From contig CALBJK010000178.1 in NCBI GenBank assembly GCA_937892695.1, forward strand, positions 1 to 6,773: a stretch of DNA of 6,773 nt, written 5' to 3'. Source of the stretch: an uncultured Prevotella sp. (GTDB taxonomy: Bacteria; Bacteroidota; Bacteroidia; Bacteroidales; Bacteroidaceae). Of this stretch, positions 1 through 6,389 are shown in pieces. The position numbers were made by a program, and so were the translations under genes. Position 1 is the first letter of the stretch, and the number at the start of each line of letters is the position of its first letter. The notes beneath the pieces were generated by a model. The model searched no databases. It saw only the letters and a list, made by a program, of their open reading frames with translations, and was not told the origin of the DNA.

Positions 1-1
1 G

Positions 2-1276
2 ACGACCACTCTCACAGCCATAGAGACCCGCTCGCTCGGTGAAGCCTACTTTGCCCGTGGCCTTGCCCATTTCTATCTGGCCTACAGATACGGTACCGAC
101 AAGCAGGGAGTGCCTTACACTCCGTACGAGAGCTATGCTTCGGAAGAAGAAATCAACAGTATTCCCGTGCAGCAGGCTTCAGTCGTGGACAACTACAAGT
201 ACATCATCAGCGACATGGACAATGCCATAAAGTACCTGCCTAAGTTTGAGACCTACGGAGCTGAGGACCGTGGACGTGCCCACCAGGCAGCCGCTGTAGC
301 CTACAAAGCCAAAGTGTATGCGTACTGGGCTACATGGGATAAGTCACAGTGGAACAACGTTATCACAATGGTGGACGAGCTGGAAAAGACCTACGGCCGC
401 GACCTTGCTCCTTCGCTCGACGACGTTTTCTCGTCCGACTTCAAGAACTTCTGGACCAAAGAGTACATCTACGGTATAGCCGGAACAGGCGGTGACACGC
501 CCGGTGGCTCGGAGTTCCCCGGTGTTGTCCTCGAAAATAAAGGCTGGGGCAAATACAACGGCTGGGGTCAGATGAAACCTTCATACGATATCTATGAAGA
601 AATGGCAAAGGACGGAGAGGGCAATGCCCGTCTGCGTCGCTCTATCCTCGAATACGGTCAGAAGTTCACGTTCTGGGGTGTAGATACGGTGTTTTCTTCC
701 GCGTCTGACATCGAATCGGGCTTCCAGATCAACAAGTACATGGACCCGTTCAAGTATGCCAATGCCGACAAGGCCGGATACGTAAGTACCAACGGTAATA
801 TGCCTACGGCGCGCGTCAACCTGCCGCTAGTCCGTTTCGCCGACATGCTGCTGCTTCGCGCTGAGGCTTATCTCGTCAACGGACAGGCCGACAAGGCAGC
901 AGCCGACATCAACCGTATACGTGTTCGCTCTAAGCTTGCACCGCTCGCCGGTAACGCTACATGGACAGACCTGTATCACGAACGCCGTTGTGAGTTGGCC
1001 TTTGAGTTTACCGACCATCTGTACGACCTGAAGAGATGGTACCATTCGGGCGACCCGGAGATAAAGGCTCTGGCCGAAAAAGAACTTAACTCCCATCCGC
1101 GTGTGCGCCACTATGAAAAACGTTCTGACCCCAACTCTACGTTCACAGTCGGCGACTATGAGGACTATAAGAACAAGAAAAGGTACGAAGACTACATGAT
1201 AGCCTTCCCTTATCCTCCAGTGCAAGTGACAAAGTCGGGTGGAAAACTCAAACAGAACGAAGGTTATAACCTGTAA
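2..1276 (+). CDS. SusD/RagB-family outer-membrane glycan-binding lipoprotein (C-terminal 424 residues, 5' end outside window)
   Basis: The frame is open from the left edge to the TAA at 1274-1276. A GTG at 110 lies inside this frame and is not the start, because in-frame upstream codons (nt 29-94) already encode the typical SusD helix RSLGEAYFARGLAHFYLAYR. Other family marks are a late TPR-like helix pair (nt 815-940, with VRFADMLLLRAEAYL and AAADINRIRVRSKL), ERRCELAFEF (nt about 980-1010), and a C-terminal Pro/Gln/Asn stretch ending LKQNEGYNL. SusD proteins are surface lipoproteins that cap a SusC TonB-dependent transporter and help capture oligosaccharides. Family members usually have about 500-600 residues, so the lipobox and first roughly 100 residues lie upstream, where susC is also expected. 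A strong hairpin follows the stop. The family is clear, but the ligand cannot be told from sequence. Confidence 0.95.
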   Translation, partial: TTTLTAIETRSLGEAYFARGLAHFYLAYRYGTDKQGVPYTPYESYASEEEINSIPVQQASVVDNYKYIISDMDNAIKYLPKFETYGAEDRGRAHQAAAVAYKAKVYAYWATWDKSQWNNVITMVDELEKTYGRDLAPSLDDVFSSDFKNFWTKEYIYGIAGTGGDTPGGSEFPGVVLENKGWGKYNGWGQMKPSYDIYEEMAKDGEGNARLRRSILEYGQKFTFWGVDTVFSSASDIESGFQINKYMDPFKYANADKAGYVSTNGNMPTARVNLPLVRFADMLLLRAEAYLVNGQADKAAADINRIRVRSKLAPLAGNATWTDLYHERRCELAFEFTDHLYDLKRWYHSGDPEIKALAEKELNSHPRVRHYEKRSDPNSTFTVGDYEDYKNKKRYEDYMIAFPYPPVQVTKSGGKLKQNEGYNL

Positions 1277-1300
1277 ATTTTAAATTGATTAATAATACTG

Positions 1301-1341
1301 AGAAAATCCCCGCCCTGTATTTAGGACTGGGATTTTCTTTT
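1301..1341 (+). terminator. Rho-independent terminator after the SusD gene
   Basis: The 10-bp perfect inverted repeat AGAAAATCCC (1301-1310) / GGGATTTTCT (1329-1338) encloses an 18-nt loop, in which CCT/AGG may add three pairs. A T run (1338-1341) follows. It begins 25 bases after the SusD stop codon, the usual place for an intrinsic terminator. The stem is AT-rich at its base, so some read-through into the downstream phosphatase gene is possible. Its T run overlaps the upstream part of the next promoter. Confidence 0.8.
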
Positions 1342-1366
1342 ATCCAAGAATAAAAATGTAACTTTG
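1338..1366 (+). promoter_or_regulatory. Bacteroidales-type promoter for the phosphatase/glycosidase operon
   Basis: TAACTTTG at 1359-1366 matches the Bacteroidales -7 consensus TAnnTTTG exactly. The -33 element (consensus TTTG) is imperfect: TTTT at 1338-1341, 17 bases upstream. Transcription would start near 1373, giving a leader of about 28 nt before the ATG at 1401. The leader is A/C-rich with no Shine-Dalgarno sequence, as is common in this phylum. The -7 match is directly visible; promoter activity is inferred. Confidence 0.6.
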
Positions 1367-1400
1367 CAACATCTTTATTCAACCAAACAACCAATCGAAA

Positions 1401-2534
1401 ATGGATATGAAGAACTTCATAATATCATTAGCATTATTGCTTGCGGCACAGACTGTATGCTCGCAGAACAATCTGCCCACGCAGACCTACACCCTCGACA
1501 AGCCATACAAAGTAGAAAAGATAGTTCCACCCACTGGCAAGAAGGTCAAGAACGTGATTCTTATGATAGGCGACGGCATGAGCCTGATGCACGTATATTC
1601 GGCTTGGACTGCCAACAGGGGACACCTCTGGCTGGAGAACGCCCAGTACACCGGACTGTCAAAAACCTATTGCACAAACAAGCTCATAACCGACTCGGGA
1701 GCCGGCGGAACGGCCATGGCCACCGGACATAAAACCATATATCATGCCGTAGGCGTTGACCCGGAGGGCAAACCCCTTGAGTCGCTTTGCACCGTGGCCA
1801 AGAAGCTCGGCAAGGATGCCGGCATTGCCGTGACCTGCCGCCTGTGGGATGCCACGCCTGCCGACTTCTGTTGTCATAACATCGACCGCGAAAACGAAGA
1901 GGACATCATCGCCGACTATTTGGACAGCGGCATCGACTATGCTTTCGGAGGAGGTGCTAAATACTTCCTCCACCGCAAAGACGGGCGCAACATATTCAGC
2001 GAACTGGAAAAGAAAGGCTACCACATATCGCGCACTGTAGAAGACCTTATGGCATGGAAGAAAGGCCGCGTCTTCGCCGTTCCCTACGACGTGGACACTC
2101 CGCTGCCCGACGAGCGCGGCGACCTTCTGGCCCGTGCCTCTCTAAAGGGCATGAACCTGATGAACCAGAACCCAAAAGGCTTCTTCATGATGATAGAAGG
2201 TTCACAACTCGACGACTACGGCCATTTCAACAAGCTTGACATGCTGATGAAGGAAATGCTCGATTTCGACCGTACGATAGGAGAAGTAATGAAGTGGGCT
2301 GCCCGTGACGGTGAGACTCTTGTCGTAGTGACTGCCGACCACGAAACCGGCGGACTGACCCTTCTCGGCGGCGACCTAAAAACCGGAACAATAGAGTGTG
2401 CCTTCTCTACAAAGAGCCATTCGGGCGTGATGGTGCCGGTCTATGCCTTCGGACCAGGTTCGGAGAACTTTACCGGATTCATGGAGAATACCGACATTTT
2501 CTGGAAAATAAAATCACTGATAGATAAAAACTAA
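1401..2534 (+). CDS. Secreted PhoA-type alkaline phosphatase
   Basis: This 377-residue protein is a metal-dependent phosphomonoesterase of the alkaline phosphatase superfamily. A signal peptide (about residues 1-21) with no good lipobox points to the periplasm. Residues align in spacing with E. coli PhoA: D58 in IGDGM (D51), nucleophile S99 in TDSGAGGTA (S102), D150 and T152 in DATPA (D153/T155), R163 (R166, phosphate binding), E266, D271 and H275 in EGSQLDDYGH (E322/D327/H331), D313-H314 in TADHE (D369/H370), and H340 in SHSG (H412). All metal ligands and the catalytic set are therefore present. The residue after D271 is Asp272, where E. coli has K328 and many relatives have Trp or His. The start is 1401; ATG 1407 is a near-equal alternative that gives MKNF. 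It is the first gene of a likely four-gene operon. Phosphatase function is well supported; the substrate is unknown. Confidence 0.93.
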   Translation: MDMKNFIISLALLLAAQTVCSQNNLPTQTYTLDKPYKVEKIVPPTGKKVKNVILMIGDGMSLMHVYSAWTANRGHLWLENAQYTGLSKTYCTNKLITDSGAGGTAMATGHKTIYHAVGVDPEGKPLESLCTVAKKLGKDAGIAVTCRLWDATPADFCCHNIDRENEEDIIADYLDSGIDYAFGGGAKYFLHRKDGRNIFSELEKKGYHISRTVEDLMAWKKGRVFAVPYDVDTPLPDERGDLLARASLKGMNLMNQNPKGFFMMIEGSQLDDYGHFNKLDMLMKEMLDFDRTIGEVMKWAARDGETLVVVTADHETGGLTLLGGDLKTGTIECAFSTKSHSGVMVPVYAFGPGSENFTGFMENTDIFWKIKSLIDKN

Positions 2535-2591
2535 AGGTCGGCGGCAATCTCTTGTCCGGTCTTATACTCTTATATTACAAACTCACAGCCC

Positions 2592-4199
2592 ATGCTTAAA
2601 CAATGTCTCACCTCTCTGATGCTGGCCGCCGCAGCTGTTCCCGCATCTGCACAGAACCTCATTTCGTCGGGTTCGCCGCTCTACAAGCTGCCCTACAAGA
2701 ACACGTATATCATGCAGACACTAGTGGCCGAAAACTCATTCCGCACGGCCAAGGTAGAAAAAACAAAGCCAGGAACCTTCGAACAGGCCCGCAAGGTGCT
2801 GCCCGCGCCCTACTGGGAAGGCCACGACAAGGAGATAGACATGTACTGGAAAGCCTGGCAGATAGGCATAAAGAACATCTGCCAACCCAAGGATGACTCA
2901 GGTTTCATCACGAGCTACATAGCTCCGGCCTACAACGGCAACATATTCATGTGGGACGATGCCTTCATAACGATGTTCTGCCGCTATGGCCGCAACTTCT
3001 TCCCTTTCCAGAAAACGCTCGACAACTTCTACGCCAAGCAGCATCCTGACGGCTTCATCTGCCGCGAGATAAGAGCTGACGGAAGCGACTGCTTCTCACG
3101 TTACGACCCGACGAGTACAGGTCCTAACCTGCTGCCATGGTCGGAATGGATGTATTACACCCAGTTTGGCGACGACAACCGTCTGAACAAAGTGTTCCCT
3201 GTTCTGGCAGCTTACTATAAATGGCTTAAGCTCAACCGCACGTGGCGCAACGGCACTTACTGGAGCAGTGGCTGGGGGACGGGCATGGACAACATGCCCC
3301 GTGTGCCCGAAGGCTACAACACCATTTACAGCAACGGACACATGATATGGCTCGATGCCTGTCTGCAACAGATAATGGTAGCCAACATCCTGCTGAAGAT
3401 GGGCTTCTATCTCGAACGGTGGCAGGAGATAGAAGAGTTTGAGGACGATATAAAAAATCTCACAGCCTACATCAACAAGAACATGTGGAACGACCGCGAC
3501 GGCTTCCTGTACGACCAGTATGCCGACAACAGTCTGAGCAATACTCAGGGCATATATGCCTACTGGGCTCTACATACCGACGTGCTCCCGAAAGACCGAC
3601 TCGACCGTCTGGTGGCTCATCTGGCCGACACCGCCAAGTTTGACCGTCCCCATCGTGTGCCGTCTCTCGCCCACGACAACCCGAAATACAAGGCTAACGG
3701 ACGTTACTGGACGGGTGGTGTGTGGCCCGGCACAAACTATATGGTCATCTCCGGACTTGTAGATAAAGGCTACCGCCAGCTGGCTCATGACATCACGATG
3801 AACCATTATAACAATGTGCTCAAGGTGTTCGAGAAGACAGGAACGTTCTGGGAATACTATGCACCAGAATCAGCCGAACCGGGATTCATGGCACGACGCG
3901 ACTTTGTAGGCTGGACAGGACTGCCTCCAATCGCCGAACTCATAGAGTATATCTTCGGTATCCGTGCTAATGTTGAGGAGAATCATATTACGGTAGATGT
4001 CAGTCTGACCGACGCTTACGGCATCGACCGTTATCCTTACGGCAAGGACGGAAGCATCTCGTTCAAAGTGGCCAAACGTTCTTCTAAGGAGCAGCAGCCA
4101 CGGCTTACCGTGAAGACCAACGTGCCCTTTAAGCTCACTCTGATGTGGGGCGACAAGAAGATGGACAAGGAAATAGCCGTCGGAACTACCAGTCTCTGA
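2592..4199 (+). CDS. Exported (alpha/alpha)6 glycoside hydrolase, trehalase/GH63/MGH1-like
   Basis: This 535-residue protein has a signal peptide cleaved near ASA|Q (residues 18-21). The body resembles clan GH-G enzymes (GH37 trehalases, GH63) and MGH1-type mannosylglycerate hydrolases, which are inverting alpha-glycosidases on an (alpha/alpha)6 barrel. Recognisable blocks are FMWDDAFITMF (119-129), KQHPDGFICREIR (149-161), GWGTGMDNMPR (227-237), WNDRDGFLYDQY (299-310), YWTGGVWPGTNYMVISGL (372-389), FWEYYAPES (419-427) and DFVGWTGLPPIAELIEYI (437-454). By comparison with the clan, D233 is the likely general acid and E421 the likely base. From about residue 455 a beta-rich tail follows. The gap from the phosphatase stop is 57 bp, with no promoter or terminator visible. 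The fold call is strong. The exact family and sugar (trehalose, glucosyl- or mannosyl-glycerate, or another alpha-glycoside) are not settled, and the neighbouring phosphatases suggest a phosphorylated substrate. Confidence 0.85.
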   Translation: MLKQCLTSLMLAAAAVPASAQNLISSGSPLYKLPYKNTYIMQTLVAENSFRTAKVEKTKPGTFEQARKVLPAPYWEGHDKEIDMYWKAWQIGIKNICQPKDDSGFITSYIAPAYNGNIFMWDDAFITMFCRYGRNFFPFQKTLDNFYAKQHPDGFICREIRADGSDCFSRYDPTSTGPNLLPWSEWMYYTQFGDDNRLNKVFPVLAAYYKWLKLNRTWRNGTYWSSGWGTGMDNMPRVPEGYNTIYSNGHMIWLDACLQQIMVANILLKMGFYLERWQEIEEFEDDIKNLTAYINKNMWNDRDGFLYDQYADNSLSNTQGIYAYWALHTDVLPKDRLDRLVAHLADTAKFDRPHRVPSLAHDNPKYKANGRYWTGGVWPGTNYMVISGLVDKGYRQLAHDITMNHYNNVLKVFEKTGTFWEYYAPESAEPGFMARRDFVGWTGLPPIAELIEYIFGIRANVEENHITVDVSLTDAYGIDRYPYGKDGSISFKVAKRSSKEQQPRLTVKTNVPFKLTLMWGDKKMDKEIAVGTTSL

Positions 4200-4262
4200 T
4201 CGGAGAAAAGGCTGTCCAGATACTACATCAAGCCAACATCCATAAGTTCTTGAAAAAATAGT

Positions 4263-5186
4263 ATGAGAAAAATATTCTTCATCGCAACCCTCGCACTGTC
4301 TTTGGGCTGCTTCACGGCTCACACCGCTGAGAAACCGAAGCCGCATTGCACCGTCGTTATAGCTTCGAACCTGCATTTCGACATGCCGCCCGAAACCGAC
4401 CAGTACCATCATGTCGTTGCTATCAACCGTCTCGGCAAGACTAAGAAGATTGACGGTGTGATTATTGCCGGTGATATCTTCGACAAGGCAGCACCTCAGA
4501 TTCAGAGTCTCTACCGTCGGCGTTGGGACAAGGGTAGGGGAGAACGCCAGATCCATTACGACGTGTATCCCACGTTCGGCAACCACGACATATCGCCCGA
4601 AAGCGGACGACCAGCCGAGAACAAGCGTGGTTTTGAACTTAACATGGCTTTGCTCGATTCGGTTATAGATTCTAAGCTTCGTCTGGGCGAGATAAAGAGT
4701 CTCGACCGTCATAGCCGTTCCTACTCGTTCGACATTGGCGGTGTTCATTTTGTCGACGGACAACTTGCCGCCGGTGACACTACCTACGCCCCGAGCAATC
4801 TCGACTGGATAGAGCGCGACCTGAAGCAGAATGCCTCGGACGGGCGGCCTGTGGTCTATATCCAACACTACGGTTTCGACAGTTGGGCTTTGGAATGGTG
4901 GCCGCAACAGAACCGTGACCGACTGTTCGAAATACTGAAAAAGTACAACCTTGCGGCTTTCTTTGTGGGACATACCCATTCGGCTTCATTGCAGTACTAT
5001 CGGGGCTGCCCCGTCGTCCAGGTTAACAACGCATGGAAAGACGATGACGGCAGAGCCTCGTTCATGCTCCTTGAAATAGACGGTAACCGCTCGCGCGTGA
5101 CCAATTATGAGGTCATGGACGGCAGCGGAACGGTTGTTCCCGAGCGGGCAGTGATAGAACTGACCAGCCCGATTCTTCTTCGATGA
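4263..5186 (+). CDS. Exported calcineurin-like metallophosphoesterase with altered motif I
   Basis: This 307-residue protein has the metallophosphoesterase motifs in order: motif I as S35-N-L-H38, GDIFD (70-74), GNHD (106-109), H202 in YIQHYGF, and GHTH (236-239). Such enzymes use a two-metal centre to hydrolyse phosphomonoesters or diesters. Motif I is normally D-x-H; here the Asp ligand is Asn36 (codon AAC at 4368-4370), so one metal site may be weakened or the family may differ there. The N-terminus is a signal peptide. LSLGC at 12-16 is only a poor lipobox, so cleavage may instead fall near A22. Aromatic residues (W208, W212, W213) after motif IV may line the active site. It starts 63 bp after the glycosidase and shares its strand and probable transcript. 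Superfamily membership is firm; substrate and activity are not. Confidence 0.88.
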   Translation: MRKIFFIATLALSLGCFTAHTAEKPKPHCTVVIASNLHFDMPPETDQYHHVVAINRLGKTKKIDGVIIAGDIFDKAAPQIQSLYRRRWDKGRGERQIHYDVYPTFGNHDISPESGRPAENKRGFELNMALLDSVIDSKLRLGEIKSLDRHSRSYSFDIGGVHFVDGQLAAGDTTYAPSNLDWIERDLKQNASDGRPVVYIQHYGFDSWALEWWPQQNRDRLFEILKKYNLAAFFVGHTHSASLQYYRGCPVVQVNNAWKDDDGRASFMLLEIDGNRSRVTNYEVMDGSGTVVPERAVIELTSPILLR

Positions 5187-5289
5187 TACGACCTGCTGTT
5201 TGTGTTCCGTTAATGTCGGGCACACTCGTGTAGGAAAAATACGGATGAACATATATAGAATGATAAATCAAACCGAAACTTAATAAAGT

Positions 5290-6210
5290 ATGAAAAAGAT
5301 TATTGTCATGGCCGTGTTGCTTGCTTCATTTGCCACGACGGCTGTCAATGGTGCATCAAAGAGTGCAGAAAAATGGAAAGCCCAACATGTTCTGCTCATC
5401 GGTCTCGACGGCTGGGGGTCCTACAGTGTGCCCAAAGCCCACGACATACCTAACATCCGTAGTCTGATGAAAGGTGGTTGCTGGACTCTGAAAAAACGTT
5501 GTGTGCTCAAGTCGGAGTCGGCTATCAACTGGGCTTCTATGTTCAACGGTGCTCCTACAGAGCTGCACGGATACACCAACTGGAACTCGCGTGTGCCCGA
5601 AGTACCATCTGCCTACACAAACAGTCATGGATTATATCCCACCATTTACTCCATTCTGCGCGAGCAATACCCAAAAGCTGAAACGGGTTGTATAGCCGAG
5701 TGGGACGGCATAAAATATCTTGTCGACTCGCTCACTATCAACTATGTCGATGTAGCTTCCAATTATGAGAATGACAACGAGCAGCTTTGTCGCATGGCCG
5801 AGAAGTATATCAAAGAGAAGAAACCTACGTTCCTGGCCGTATGCTACGACCAGATCGACCATGTCGGACATGCCATCGGCCACGACACACCGGCCTATTA
5901 TGACGTGCTGGCGCGTGTAGACAAACAGATAGGACGTATCATCCAGGCTCTGAAAGATGCCGGTATCTACGACGACACCATCATTCTCGTCACGGCCGAC
6001 CACGGCGGCATAGGGCGCAGCCACGGCGGACAGTCGTTGCTCGAAATGGAAATACCGTTCATCGTCTACGGCAAGAACATCCGTAAGGGTGTGGAGCTGA
6101 AAGATGTTGTCATACAGTATGACACAGCAGCTACCATAGCCGAAGTGTTCGGACTGAAGCGTCCTCAGGCTTGGCGCGGACTGCCCATTTACAGCGTCTT
6201 TGAGCGTTGA
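5290..6210 (+). CDS. Exported type I phosphodiesterase/nucleotide pyrophosphatase-like enzyme (alkaline phosphatase superfamily)
   Basis: This 306-residue protein has a signal peptide cleaved around residues 21-22. It resembles the compact PF01663-type phosphodiesterases. Visible metal and catalytic residues are D40 in IGLDGWG, a likely Ser nucleophile S77 with N80 in SESAINWASMFNG (the 10- and 7-residue spacing to the Gly matches the T-x-x-N pattern of NPP enzymes), D190 and H194 in QIDHVGH, D237-H238 in TADHGG, and H245 in SHGGQS. Some relatives are phosphatases or sulfatase-like, so diesterase activity is inferred. It lacks the long insertions of eukaryotic NPPs. It ends the four-gene run, 103 bp after the metallophosphoesterase, and a hairpin terminator follows. 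It probably acts in the periplasm with the upstream phosphatase. The superfamily is clear; the exact reaction and substrate are not. Confidence 0.88.
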   Translation: MKKIIVMAVLLASFATTAVNGASKSAEKWKAQHVLLIGLDGWGSYSVPKAHDIPNIRSLMKGGCWTLKKRCVLKSESAINWASMFNGAPTELHGYTNWNSRVPEVPSAYTNSHGLYPTIYSILREQYPKAETGCIAEWDGIKYLVDSLTINYVDVASNYENDNEQLCRMAEKYIKEKKPTFLAVCYDQIDHVGHAIGHDTPAYYDVLARVDKQIGRIIQALKDAGIYDDTIILVTADHGGIGRSHGGQSLLEMEIPFIVYGKNIRKGVELKDVVIQYDTAATIAEVFGLKRPQAWRGLPIYSVFER

Positions 6211-6266
6211 CATAAACTTTTGACGTAGTCATGGGCTGGCTGCCTACGGCTTGTTTTACTCTGGTT

Positions 6267-6309
6267 CATGGTCTGGACAACGGTTTCAGACTGTGTATTT
6301 TGTATTTTT
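6267..6309 (+). terminator. Rho-independent terminator closing the phosphatase operon
   Basis: CATGGTCTGGA (6267-6277) pairs with TTCAGACTGTG (6285-6295) as an 11-bp stem that includes three G-T wobbles, around the 7-nt loop CAACGGT. A T-rich tail made of a tandem GTATTTT repeat (6295-6309) follows. It lies 57 bases past the last stop codon and before the argR promoter. A weaker hairpin (CGTAG 6224-6228 / CTACG 6244-6248, then TTGTTTT) could add to termination. Confidence 0.65.
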
Positions 6310-6314
6310 ATGCA
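6301..6314 (+). promoter_or_regulatory. Candidate ARG box 1 (upstream ArgR operator)
   Basis: TGTAT-TTTT-ATGCA fits the core of the known ARG box, TGAAT-WWWW-ATTCA, with one deviation in each half-site at the middle base. It lies 17 bases upstream of the argR promoter's -33 element. It overlaps the T-rich tail of the preceding terminator, so the match could be chance in AT-rich DNA. It shares TTTATGCA with box 2, 32 bp downstream (about three helical turns). Confidence 0.35.
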
Positions 6315-6330
6315 TTTTTTACCTTGATTA

Positions 6331-6362
6331 TTTGGATATTTATGCAAATATGGCTAAATTTG
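6331..6362 (+). promoter_or_regulatory. Bacteroidales-type promoter of argR
   Basis: TTTG at 6331-6334 and TAAATTTG at 6355-6362 match the Bacteroidales -33 (TTTG) and -7 (TAnnTTTG) elements exactly, with a 20-base spacer. Transcription would start near 6369, leaving a leader of about 20 nt without a Shine-Dalgarno sequence. A candidate ArgR operator sits inside the spacer. Confidence 0.7.
6333..6346 (+). promoter_or_regulatory. Candidate ARG box 2, inside the argR promoter spacer
   Basis: TGGAT-ATTT-ATGCA matches the TGNAT-WWWW-ATNCA core of an ArgR-binding site. It differs from the TGAAT/ATTCA half-sites only at the middle base of each. It overlaps the end of the -33 element and fills the spacer, where bound ArgR would block RNA polymerase. 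This fits autorepression, which is common for argR. The call rests on pattern matching and position only. Confidence 0.45.
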
Positions 6363-6373
6363 CCGCGTTAAAA

Positions 6374-6387
6374 CGAATAAATATACG
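6374..6387 (+). promoter_or_regulatory. Possible third, weaker ARG-box-like palindrome before the argR start codon
   Basis: CGAAT-AAAT-ATACG has the ARG-box architecture and central GAAT half-site, but the outer base pair is C/G instead of T/A. It lies between the predicted transcription start and the ATG, 41 bp (about four helical turns) from box 2. This is weak evidence alone and is listed because of its spacing and position. Confidence 0.2.
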
Positions 6388-6389
6388 AT

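Noticed and set aside
827..1225. Minus-strand open frame of 132 codons opposite the SusD gene
   Set aside because: It is antisense to conserved SusD C-terminal motifs and has no family resemblance or promoter of its own.
1342..1400. Searched for a Pho box upstream of the alkaline phosphatase gene
   Set aside because: No direct repeat resembling CTGTCAT with the expected spacing was seen, so phosphate-starvation control has no sequence support here.
1449..1469. Possible lipobox at the end of the alkaline phosphatase signal peptide (residues Q17-C20)
   Set aside because: Q-T-V-C does not fit [LVI][ASTVI][GAS]C, and no acidic surface-export signal follows the Cys. A normal signal peptidase I site near residue 21 is more likely.
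3870..4979. Long minus-strand open frame (369 codons) across the end of the glycosidase and most of the metallophosphoesterase gene
   Set aside because: It is antisense to two genes with clear family motifs and spans their intergenic gap. Its translation shows no recognisable domain and no plausible start context, so it is a codon-bias shadow.
5219..5240. Hairpin-like ACAC-TC-GTGT followed by AGGAAAAA, considered as a terminator before the NPP-like gene
   Set aside because: The loop would be only two bases, the stem four pairs, and the following run is A and not T on the + strand.
5632..6213. Minus-strand open frame of 193 codons opposite the NPP-like gene
   Set aside because: It lies wholly antisense to a gene with all catalytic motifs. 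The product is low in recognisable features and looks like a mirrored frame.
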